The notes under the pieces: generated by a model
What the model was told of the DNA's origin: nothing
The model's input: the letters and a program-made list of their open reading frames with translations, nothing else
The model's database searches: none
Made by a program: the position numbers and the translations under genes
Shown here: piece after piece, positions 6,862 through 11,835 of the stretch
Position numbering within the stretch: position 1 is the first letter of the stretch
Layout: the number at the start of each line of letters is the position of its first letter
NCBI GenBank assembly: GCA_002067405.1
Contig: MVRP01000127.1
Coordinates: 1 to 11,835 of the forward strand
Direction of reading: 5' to 3'
DNA length: 11,835 nt
DNA from: Syntrophorhabdaceae bacterium PtaU1.Bin034
GTDB lineage: Bacteria; Desulfobacterota_G; Syntrophorhabdia; Syntrophorhabdales; WCHB1-27

Positions 6862-6889
6862 TTGAAATTTCAGTTTGCTATCCTATATT
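6862..6889 (+). promoter_or_regulatory. Strong sigma70-type promoter upstream of the structured leader
   Basis: TTGAAA (6862-6867) and TATATT (6884-6889) each match consensus at five of six positions, with a 16-base spacer. The predicted start is near 6895-6897, exactly where the foldable GC-rich sequence begins. Just upstream are a TCACG-T-CGTGA dyad (6848-6858) and a perfect tandem repeat of AGATTTTC (6821-6836). Confidence 0.55.
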
Positions 6890-6894
6890 TCTGT

Positions 6895-7120
6895 AAGGCG
6901 TCGCGCCGGGTAGTAGCACCAAGGAACCGATATCCGTATGGGGAGGATATCGGCCGGAACTCCTCGGTCGCTAGGTGTTGTCCTTACTCCCGGGGCACCA
7001 CCCCTGGCTCCCGGCCGGCGCCTTGTCCTGCAGCGGGCAATCGGATACGGAATGACGCAGGTTTGCGGAAATTCCAGTCGGATTACCCGTAGCGCTCCCG
7101 GCCGCCCGGCTCTTTGCCGG
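6895..7120 (+). ncRNA. Candidate structured leader RNA (or small RNA) of unknown class
   Basis: This fills the 520-nt gap between the EamA gene and the EF-hand gene and has no coding frame I would defend. Predicted pairings by eye: AAGGCG (6895-6900) with CGCCTT (7019-7024) and GCCGGG (6905-6910) with CCCGGC (7010-7015), which close a domain of about 130 nt. Inside it are a perfect 9-bp hairpin CCGATATCC/GGATATCGG (6927-6935 with 6945-6953, 9-base loop) and GGGG/CCCC (6992-7004). A second domain is GCGGGCAATC with GATTACCCGT (7033-7042 with 7081-7090, one mismatch and one G-U). It encloses GGAAT/ATTCC (7049-7053 with 7071-7075) and CGCA-GGTT-TGCG (7056-7067). A last hairpin, CCGGC/GCCGG, spans 7106-7120. 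I do not recognise the motifs of cobalamin, c-di-GMP, TPP, glycine, SAM, Moco or ydaO riboswitches, nor 6S, SRP, tmRNA or RNase P RNA. Confidence 0.4.
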
Positions 7121-7157
7121 TCGGCTCCTCAGGCTCCCTTCCGAACTCCCAAACAGC

Positions 7158-7187
7158 TTGACAACATCTTTTCCCTTTGGGTAAAAC
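7158..7187 (+). promoter_or_regulatory. Candidate proximal promoter of the EF-hand gene
   Basis: A perfect TTGACA (7158-7163) is followed after 18 bases by TAAAAC (7182-7187, four of six). The predicted start near 7194 would give a short leader with the GGAGG ribosome binding site. If this is the main promoter, the upstream RNA could be a separate transcript, although no terminator is evident between them. Confidence 0.4.
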
Positions 7188-7215
7188 ATCATCGCCATTG
7201 TTTTATGGAGGATGT

Positions 7216-7851
7216 ATGAAGAAGAGAAGCGTGATAGCGGCACTGTTTGTGCTTATCGGGTGTTCTTTCTTATCGGGTGGTTATGCCCGGGAAGTGCAGC
7301 AACCGGTGAGCGGCCAGCCGGGATCGAAAGTGGAAAAGGCAGCCACCCGTAAACCGGCATCCCCGAAGCGTGCCAATGAGAGATCTGCTTTTGTTGGAAG
7401 AATCGTGGAGATCAATCCTCGGGTGGAAACCCTGTCAGTCAAAGGCAGGGGCAGCACGGTCACCTTCGATGTCTCAAACCCGATGCTTTCCGGATACAAG
7501 GTTCTTTCGGACATACGAACCGGGGACCGGGTTGCAGTCGTTTACATTCCCAATGGGATAAGGGTGACAAAGCTCACGGGCAAATCCGAGCCGTCCGCGA
7601 AAGAAGAGCCGCATTCGGTGAGGCAGAAAGGGCAGACCCGGAGGCTTCAGAGGCCTGCGAAAAAAGGGAACGGCGGGACCTTCGATGAGGTGGACGCCAA
7701 CAAGGACGGTCGGATCACACCTGTAGAACTCTCTGTAGAGATAACCAACATCACTATGGACCGGTTCAGACAGTACGACAGGACCGGGGACGGCTATCTG
7801 GACAAGAATGAGTTTTTTGAAGCCCTGAGACCGCAAAAGACCAATCGGTAG
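7216..7851 (+). CDS. Exported EF-hand calcium-binding protein with an OB-like beta domain
   Basis: Protein of 211 residues. The start at 7216 follows GGAGG with a 5-base gap; an upstream in-frame ATG (7177) lacks a ribosome binding site. The N-terminus MKKRS plus a hydrophobic stretch ends in LIGC (13-16), a good lipobox, though a signal peptidase I site after GGYA (21-24) is an alternative. A basic linker leads to a beta domain (about 57-120) of DUF5666/OB type, with FVGRIVEI, TFDVS and GDRVAVVY. After a second basic linker come two canonical EF-hand loops: DANKDGRITPVE (160-171) and DRTGDGYLDKNE (188-199). Positions 1, 3, 5 and 12 carry suitable calcium ligands, although position 3 of the second loop is Thr. 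The protein probably acts in the periplasm or on the outer membrane as a calcium sensor or buffer. It is preceded by an unusual structured leader and stands alone as a transcription unit. Confidence 0.85.
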   Translation: MKKRSVIAALFVLIGCSFLSGGYAREVQQPVSGQPGSKVEKAATRKPASPKRANERSAFVGRIVEINPRVETLSVKGRGSTVTFDVSNPMLSGYKVLSDIRTGDRVAVVYIPNGIRVTKLTGKSEPSAKEEPHSVRQKGQTRRLQRPAKKGNGGTFDEVDANKDGRITPVELSVEITNITMDRFRQYDRTGDGYLDKNEFFEALRPQKTNR

Positions 7852-7929
7852 GATAAACGGCGGACGGCCGTGTGCGCCTTCAAGTCCCGCCACATCCGCC
7901 TCTACCGCGTGCTGATGCCCCGCTGCTGA

Positions 7930-8271
7930 TCAGCTCTTTCTCTGCATCGTAGACCTAAGGAACGATGCAAGCCCGTAGTGGTAAGAGTACGGAGGAGCTT
8001 TTTTCTCCCTTCGCACCTCAGACCGGGCGATCATTTGGTCTGTCTTCTCTATCAGTCTTGAGTTTTCTCTCGTAAGCTCATCCCGTTTGTCCGGCGGCAG
8101 GCCATGAAGCAGCGCCCGTTGAGTTTCCAGTATGCTCCGCATCTCCTTGATCATTTCCTGTATCTCTGCCTGTTGTTCGTCCATGCTGTCCAGGGGGAAA
8201 TATGAGGGATACGCGTTGGTGGCTACGAAAAGGGCGAGGAGAAGCATTGCCGCAAAGAACACCGTCTTCAT
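7930..8271 (-). CDS. Small periplasmic coiled-coil protein, unknown function
   Basis: Protein of 113 residues. The ATG at 8271 is chosen because AAGGAGG lies five bases upstream; the longer open frame beyond it lacks both a ribosome binding site and signal-like sequence. Residues 1-20 are a clear signal peptide cleaved after TNA. Mature residues 30-85 form a long charged helix with heptad-like spacing (EIQEMIKEMRSILETQRALL, then more after a GLPP turn), which suggests a coiled coil or periplasmic adaptor or chaperone-like helix. The C-terminus (PPYSYHYGLASFLRS) is aromatic and basic. No known family is recognised. It is convergent with the EF-hand gene (78 nt between stops) and divergent from hdeD. 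Its promoter is overlapped by a perfect inverted repeat, so it is probably regulated. Confidence 0.75.
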   Translation of the reverse strand: MKTVFFAAMLLLALFVATNAYPSYFPLDSMDEQQAEIQEMIKEMRSILETQRALLHGLPPDKRDELTRENSRLIEKTDQMIARSEVRREKKAPPYSYHYGLASFLRSTMQRKS

Positions 8272-8311
8272 GTGGGCCTCCTTGAGGTGTGCCCCTTCTG
8301 CCCCTTTTTGA

Positions 8312-8340
8312 AACATATGTTCTTTCTCCCGGCCTGTCAA
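8312..8340 (-). promoter_or_regulatory. Sigma70-type promoter of the periplasmic coiled-coil gene
   Basis: On the minus strand a perfect TTGACA (8340-8335) is followed after exactly 17 bases by TATGTT (8317-8312, four of six). The predicted start near 8304 gives a leader of about 33 nt that ends with AAGGAGG. Confidence 0.6.
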
Positions 8341-8348
8341 ACAGGCCG
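8330..8348. repeat. Perfect 8-bp inverted repeat over the -35 box, operator candidate
   Basis: CGGCCTGT, a 3-base spacer CAA, then ACAGGCCG. The dyad covers the whole -35 hexamer of the minus-strand promoter. A repressor dimer here would block RNA polymerase. Because the repeat lies upstream of the expected transcript, an RNA hairpin role is unlikely. Confidence 0.45.
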
Positions 8349-8524
8349 ATCCATGGGTGCACCAACCAGTCCGTCTGCAAAGCATCGTTCTTCAGAGCGT
8401 GGCGGACTAAAAGGCGTGCAGGCGAGTGGTCAGATCTCCTTTCCGGCAGCGGCTGCTTTTGCTCTATTGACATCTATTTCTCCAATACTTAGGTACTATA
8501 AGATAAGAGATGCAGGAGGTAGTT

Positions 8525-9130
8525 ATGGATCGTGAACATATGACTCCGGGGTCGGAGCATGAGAACGTGTTCGGGCTGGGATTCGACGAAATGAGAAGGC
8601 ATTGGCTCTTTGTGGTGGTGATGGGTGTGCTCCTGATCATTCTCGGCGCTATTGCCGTCAGCCTCTCGGTTTTTGTGACTTTGGCCTCGGTGCTCGTTAT
8701 CGGCTGGCTCCTGATAATAGGCGGGGTGGCCCAGGGAATCCATGCATTCTTCAGGCGAAGATGGGGAGGCTTTTTTCTTGACCTTCTTGTGGGGACCCTT
8801 TATGTGATAGTCGGTATTCTGATGATAGGCAACCCGCTGGCTGCCGCGGAAGGCCTGACCCTTCTCCTCACTGCATTCTTGCTGGTAGGAGGTGTTTTCC
8901 GGATTGCAGTTGCGGCAGTTGTTCCCTTTGACAATCGATGGTCCATACTTGCCAGCGGTATTATAGCCCTTTTTCTGGGGATCCTGCTGTGGGCCGGCTG
9001 GCCGGAAACGGGGCTTTGGATACTGGGGTTCTTTATAGGGATTGAGATGATCGTAAACGGCTGGTCCGCGCTCGTGCTCGGACTCGCCGTAAGACATGGG
9101 CGGTCCAGGGAAGTGGAGCAGACAGGATAG
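8525..9130 (+). CDS. hdeD: HdeD family membrane protein (DUF308)
   Basis: A 201-residue integral inner-membrane protein with six hydrophobic helices (about 26-46, 50-72, 82-102, 108-132, 138-158, 162-188), the HdeD/DUF308 layout. Family features include RHWLFVVVMGVLLIILG in helix one, GWLLIIGGVAQGIHAF in helix two and the GWPETGLWILG stretch before the last helix, followed by IGIEMIVNGW. HdeD proteins are linked to acid and envelope stress in enterobacteria; the mechanism is unknown. The ATG at 8525 is chosen for AGGAGG four to five bases upstream; an in-frame ATG at 8510 overlaps that site. A perfect TTGACA at 8467-8472 lies upstream, but no good -10 sits at normal spacing, so the promoter is unsettled. 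A terminator follows at 9140-9176. Confidence 0.93.
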   Translation: MDREHMTPGSEHENVFGLGFDEMRRHWLFVVVMGVLLIILGAIAVSLSVFVTLASVLVIGWLLIIGGVAQGIHAFFRRRWGGFFLDLLVGTLYVIVGILMIGNPLAAAEGLTLLLTAFLLVGGVFRIAVAAVVPFDNRWSILASGIIALFLGILLWAGWPETGLWILGFFIGIEMIVNGWSALVLGLAVRHGRSREVEQTG

Positions 9131-9139
9131 CACCGGCAA

Positions 9140-9176
9140 GGGAAGGCAAGAAACATTCGCATTGCCGCTCCCTTTT
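9140..9176 (+). terminator. Probable intrinsic terminator after hdeD
   Basis: A broken stem GGGA-a-GGCAA (9140-9149) pairs with TTGCC-gc-TCCC (9162-9172) and is followed directly by TTTT; a further T6 run lies at 9186-9191. It starts 10 nt after the hdeD stop. Confidence 0.5.
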
Positions 9177-9288
9177 CCAGGGCCCTTTTTTCTTCTTGAC
9201 CACGACGTGACCCTCCTAAAAGCAGCGGACGGGAGATTAATCTATCTGTCCTCTGCGTCCCTTCCGATTTATTTTCGCTGAAAACCTC

Positions 9289-9317
9289 TTGACAAGCGAT
9301 GGTGAGTGCCATTGAAT
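9289..9317 (+). promoter_or_regulatory. Sigma70-type promoter of tex
   Basis: A perfect TTGACA (9289-9294) is followed after 17 bases by TTGAAT (9312-9317, four of six). The predicted start near 9324 lies downstream of the first in-frame ATG (9306), which supports translation from 9372. Confidence 0.5.
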
Positions 9318-9371
9318 TATCGGGGCGCCTACGCAAAGAGCGCACCATCATCCCAATCGGAAAGGACATCA

Positions 9372-11513
9372 ATGATAGACGAGAAACACGTGTTGAAGAT
9401 AGCTGAAGGCCTCGGTCTCAAACCTCAACAGGTAAGAGCCACGGCAGCACTTCTCGATGAAGGAGCGACCATACCTTTCATCGCGAGGTACAGGAAGGAG
9501 GTAACCGGCTCTCTCGATGAAGTTGCAATTACAGGCATTCGTGATGACCTGGAAAGCTTGAGGGAACTGGACAAGCGACGCGAAAGCATTTTGAAGACAC
9601 TGGAGGAGAGCGGAAAGCTGACAGACGAGTTGAAGGAAAGGATAGATTCAGCGGAAAGCCTTGCAGTTCTTGAAGATATCTACCTCCCCTACAGGCCCAA
9701 GCGGCGAACGAGGGCGGCTATTGCCAGGGAAAAGGGTCTTGAGCCCCTCGCTCAGCGGATCTTTTCTCAGGACGATTGCGACATTCAAGCGGAGGCAGCT
9801 ATGTTCGTCGACCAGGAAAAAGGCGTTGCATCGACCGAAGAGGCCCTTCAGGGCGCGCGGGACATCATCGCCGAATGGGTCAACGAAGATGAGCGCGCGA
9901 GGACGGAGATGCGCGAACTTTTTGCCGTAAAAGCCATGTTCCGGTCGAAAGTCGCGTCCGGCAAGGAAGAGGAAGGGGCGAAATTCAGGGATTACTTCGA
10001 TTGGAGCGAACCGGTAACGAAAGCGCCTTCCCACCGGGTGCTGGCCCTTCGACGGGGGGAGAACGAAGGTGCGCTGATCCTGCACATCCTTCCTGCAGAG
10101 GAAGAGGCCATTGCCCTTCTGGAAAGACTGTTCCTCAAAGGAAACAACCAGACTTCGGAGCAGGTCAAGCTTGCCGTTCATGATGCTTACAAGAGGCTCC
10201 TTTCGCTTTCCATGGAAACCGAGATAAGGATGGGAACAAAGAAGAAGGCCGATCAGGAGGCGATTAAGGTCTTTCACGAGAATTTGAGGCAGCTTCTTCT
10301 TACGCCGCCGCTTGGTCAAAAAAACGTAATGGCCATTGACCCGGGATTCAGGACAGGATGCAAGCTTGTGTGCCTCGACAGACAGGGAAAGCTTGTTCAT
10401 GCCGAGACAATCTACCCTCATAATGTGGGCGAGGCGGCAGCGGGTGCAGCGGGGGAAACGGTCAGGAGGCTTTGCCGGGAGTACGCGGTAGAGGCCGTCG
10501 CAATCGGGAACGGGACTGCCGGGAGGGAGACAGAGGCATTTGTAAGGAAACTCGGTCTTCCGAAAGAGATCCGGGTACTCATGGTGAATGAAAGCGGGGC
10601 CTCCATTTATTCCGCTTCCGAGGTCGCCCGCGAAGAGTTCCCGGATCAGGATGTGACGGTACGGGGAGCGGTATCGATAGGGAGACGCCTTATGGACCCT
10701 CTCGCGGAACTGGTGAAGATCGATCCTAAATCGATAGGCGTAGGACAATACCAGCACGACGTTGACCAGAAGATGCTCAAAAGAAGCCTCGACGACGCAG
10801 TGGAAAGCTGTGTCAACTGGGTGGGGGTCGAGGTGAACACGGCGAGCAAGGAGCTTCTCTCCTACGTTTCGGGTTTGGGAGCACAGCCTGCCAGAAACAT
10901 AGTGGCCTACAGGAATGAGAACGGGCCGTTCAAGAGACGGGACGACCTGAAAAAGGTGCCCAAGCTGGGCCCCAAGGCGTTCGAACAGGCAGCCGGGTTT
11001 CTAAGGATCAGGGATGGGGAACATCCCCTTGACCAGACGGCAGTCCATCCGGAAAGCTATCACATCGTCGAGAGAATGGCGAAAGACCTTAATGCGTCGA
11101 TCGACGAACTCATAAAGGACGAAAAGATCCGCGCCCGAATAGACCCGAACAAATATGTCACCGAAAAGACGGGCTTACCTACTTTGAAGGATATCCTTTC
11201 AGAGATGGCAAAGCCCGGCAGAGACCCGCGCGAGACATTTGAATCGATGAGCTTTACGGAAGGTGTGGAAAAGATCGACGATGTGAGACCGGGCATGGAA
11301 CTGCCGGGGATTGTCACCAATGTTACCGGTTTTGGCGCATTTGTCGATATCGGCGTGCATCAGGACGGCCTTGTCCACATAAGCGAGCTCTCTGACCGGT
11401 ACGTCAAGAACGCCGCAGACGTGGTGAAGGTGCACCAAAAAGTAGTGGTAAGGGTTCTGGACGTGGATGTGAAGCGGAAGCGGATATCCCTCTCCATGAA
11501 GAAACCGCGTTAG
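9372..11513 (+). CDS. tex: Tex family RNA-binding transcription accessory protein
   Basis: A 713-residue cytoplasmic nucleic-acid-binding protein, relative of eukaryotic Spt6, associated with transcription. The domain order is canonical: an N-terminal helical region with PFIARYRKE (about 34-42) and LPYRPKRRTRA; a YqgF/RNase-H-like fold starting VMAIDPGFRTG with Asp323; a helix-hairpin-helix region (about 495-560, VSGLGAQPARNIV and KVPKLGPKAFEQ); and a C-terminal S1 RNA-binding domain (about 641-710, GIVTNVTGFGAFVDIG and GLVHISELSD). The length is usual for the family and no domain is missing. The start at 9372 has AGGA about five bases upstream; the ATG at 9306 lies inside the predicted promoter. 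Downstream, only a weak GCCG/CGGC hairpin precedes the next gene, which has its own promoter. Confidence 0.97.
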   Translation: MIDEKHVLKIAEGLGLKPQQVRATAALLDEGATIPFIARYRKEVTGSLDEVAITGIRDDLESLRELDKRRESILKTLEESGKLTDELKERIDSAESLAVLEDIYLPYRPKRRTRAAIAREKGLEPLAQRIFSQDDCDIQAEAAMFVDQEKGVASTEEALQGARDIIAEWVNEDERARTEMRELFAVKAMFRSKVASGKEEEGAKFRDYFDWSEPVTKAPSHRVLALRRGENEGALILHILPAEEEAIALLERLFLKGNNQTSEQVKLAVHDAYKRLLSLSMETEIRMGTKKKADQEAIKVFHENLRQLLLTPPLGQKNVMAIDPGFRTGCKLVCLDRQGKLVHAETIYPHNVGEAAAGAAGETVRRLCREYAVEAVAIGNGTAGRETEAFVRKLGLPKEIRVLMVNESGASIYSASEVAREEFPDQDVTVRGAVSIGRRLMDPLAELVKIDPKSIGVGQYQHDVDQKMLKRSLDDAVESCVNWVGVEVNTASKELLSYVSGLGAQPARNIVAYRNENGPFKRRDDLKKVPKLGPKAFEQAAGFLRIRDGEHPLDQTAVHPESYHIVERMAKDLNASIDELIKDEKIRARIDPNKYVTEKTGLPTLKDILSEMAKPGRDPRETFESMSFTEGVEKIDDVRPGMELPGIVTNVTGFGAFVDIGVHQDGLVHISELSDRYVKNAADVVKVHQKVVVRVLDVDVKRKRISLSMKKPR

Positions 11514-11565
11514 GCTGACGCGTTCCTTGTCCGCGACGGCAGCAACGGCCGCCTGACGGCTTTCC

Positions 11566-11582
11566 TTGAAAATGATTTTCCT
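11566..11582. promoter_or_regulatory. Fur-box-like palindrome upstream of the SppA-type gene
   Basis: TTGAAAATGATTTTCCT matches the Fur-box consensus I recall for metal-reducing Deltaproteobacteria, WTGAAAATNATTTTCAW, at all but one position (C at 11581 instead of A). Its last base is the first base of the TTGACA box at 11582, so a bound repressor would cover the promoter. The consensus is recalled from the literature on comparative regulons and was not checked here. Confidence 0.45.
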
Positions 11583-11610
11583 TGACAGCCTCTGCAACGC
11601 AGGAAACAAT
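11582..11610 (+). promoter_or_regulatory. Candidate promoter of the SppA-type gene
   Basis: TTGACA (11582-11587) is perfect; AACAAT (11605-11610, four of six) follows after 17 bases. The predicted start near 11617 would leave a leader of about 19 nt before the GTG at 11636. Confidence 0.45.
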
Positions 11611-11635
11611 GTATTAAAACCGGCAGAGCAGAATA

Positions 11636-11835
11636 GTGGATATCTTCAAGCGCCTCATCCCTTCCGTCTTCTTGTTGACAGTTGCCGTGCTGCTGGTCTG
11701 TTCCTGCGCGAGCCTCAAGATCAGGGTCGCGACCGTTTCTGAAGAGCCGCTCAGGGAGTACAGGCTTCAAGGAAAGGAAAGAGGAAAAGTTCTCGTCATC
11801 CCGGTTCGGGGATTTATCTCGGACAGTCCGAAGAA
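11636..11835 (+). CDS. sppA: Partial lipoprotein signal peptide peptidase, SppA type (5' end only)
   Basis: The first 66 codons are present and the gene runs off the window. The start is GTG; an in-frame stop at 11615-11617 limits the upstream choice and there is no in-frame ATG. The Shine-Dalgarno is weak. The N-terminus VDIFKRLIPSVFLLTVAV is a signal peptide ending in the lipobox VCSC, so the protein should be lipid-anchored. The mature start (CASLKIRV...EPLREYRLQG) followed by KVLVIPVRGFISDSP fits the opening of SppA serine proteases, where a K(V/I)..I.V.G.I motif begins the S49 domain. The catalytic Lys and Ser lie beyond the window, so activity cannot be judged. Confidence 0.7.
   Translation, partial: MDIFKRLIPSVFLLTVAVLLVCSCASLKIRVATVSEEPLREYRLQGKERGKVLVIPVRGFISDSPK

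Noticed and set aside
8..6916. The 11-mer CCGGGTAGTAG at 8-18 and again at 6906-6916
   Set aside because: Several chance 11-mer repeats are expected in a 12-kb window; flanks do not match.
6895..7120. Assignment of the structured leader to a known class (cobalamin, c-di-GMP-I, TPP, Moco, ydaO, 6S, SRP, RNase P, tmRNA, group II intron domain V)
   Set aside because: None of the conserved core strings I remember for those RNAs is present on either strand; a covariance search would be decisive.
7925..7934. Palindrome GCTGATCAGC overlapping the stop of the coiled-coil gene
   Set aside because: No loop and no T-run on either side, so not a terminator; ten-base palindromes occur by chance.
8489..9139. 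Minus-strand open frame opposite hdeD
   Set aside because: Hydrophilic Pro/His/Glu-rich shadow of the hydrophobic HdeD codons, with no ribosome binding site.
9648..10757. Open frame of 369 codons on the minus strand inside tex
   Set aside because: Composition is Arg/Leu/Phe-rich without any motif; the plus strand encodes all Tex domains without a break.

Overview
The window is bacterial and GC-moderate. It carries ordinary chromosomal genes on both strands and many small secreted or membrane proteins. I see no phage module, transposase, integrase, CRISPR array, tRNA or rRNA. The gene set (isoamylase-type GlgX, Tex, SppA, HdeD, an SLT-domain transglycosylase, Shine-Dalgarno starts, sigma70-like promoters) indicates a Gram-negative bacterium. 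A Fur-box-like site matching the form I recall from Deltaproteobacteria suggests Desulfobacterota, perhaps Syntrophorhabdus-like. That placement is an inference, not a database result.

Left part, minus strand (about 3020 down to 1): a small 49-residue protein, a BON-domain lipoprotein, the debranching enzyme GlgX, and the first 13 codons of a gene whose start resembles siroheme synthase (precorrin-2 dehydrogenase). The last three (BON, glgX, siroheme-like) are close enough to form an operon. A possible 52-codon GTG-start ORF ends in an ATGA overlap with the second possible start of the BON gene.

Middle part (3071-5780): a proline-rich secreted protein on the plus strand with a strong promoter. 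Convergent to it, on the minus strand, lie an SLT lytic transglycosylase and, upstream of that, an unrecognised 232-residue protein. The 232-residue gene has a long (about 300 nt) putative 5' leader starting from a good minus-strand promoter that overlaps the divergent upstream region of an EamA/DMT transporter.

Right part (5781-11835): the EamA transporter ends at a clear intrinsic terminator. Next comes the most unusual stretch: a strong promoter (6862-6889) followed by about 320 nt of GC-rich, highly foldable sequence before a small exported protein with two EF-hand calcium-binding loops. This leader shows a closing stem, several hairpins, a duplicated 11-mer allowing two mutually exclusive pairings, and a possible loop-loop contact. 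It matches no riboswitch class I recognise and is the best candidate for an undescribed element. Downstream are a small periplasmic coiled-coil protein (minus strand) with an operator-like perfect inverted repeat over its -35 box, HdeD, the transcription accessory protein Tex, and the start of a lipoprotein SppA-type peptidase. The promoter of that last gene overlaps the Fur-box-like palindrome.

Much of the window therefore concerns the cell envelope and stress (BON, HdeD, transglycosylase, SppA, EF-hand protein, secreted Pro-rich protein), with glycogen breakdown and RNA/transcription maintenance (Tex) alongside.
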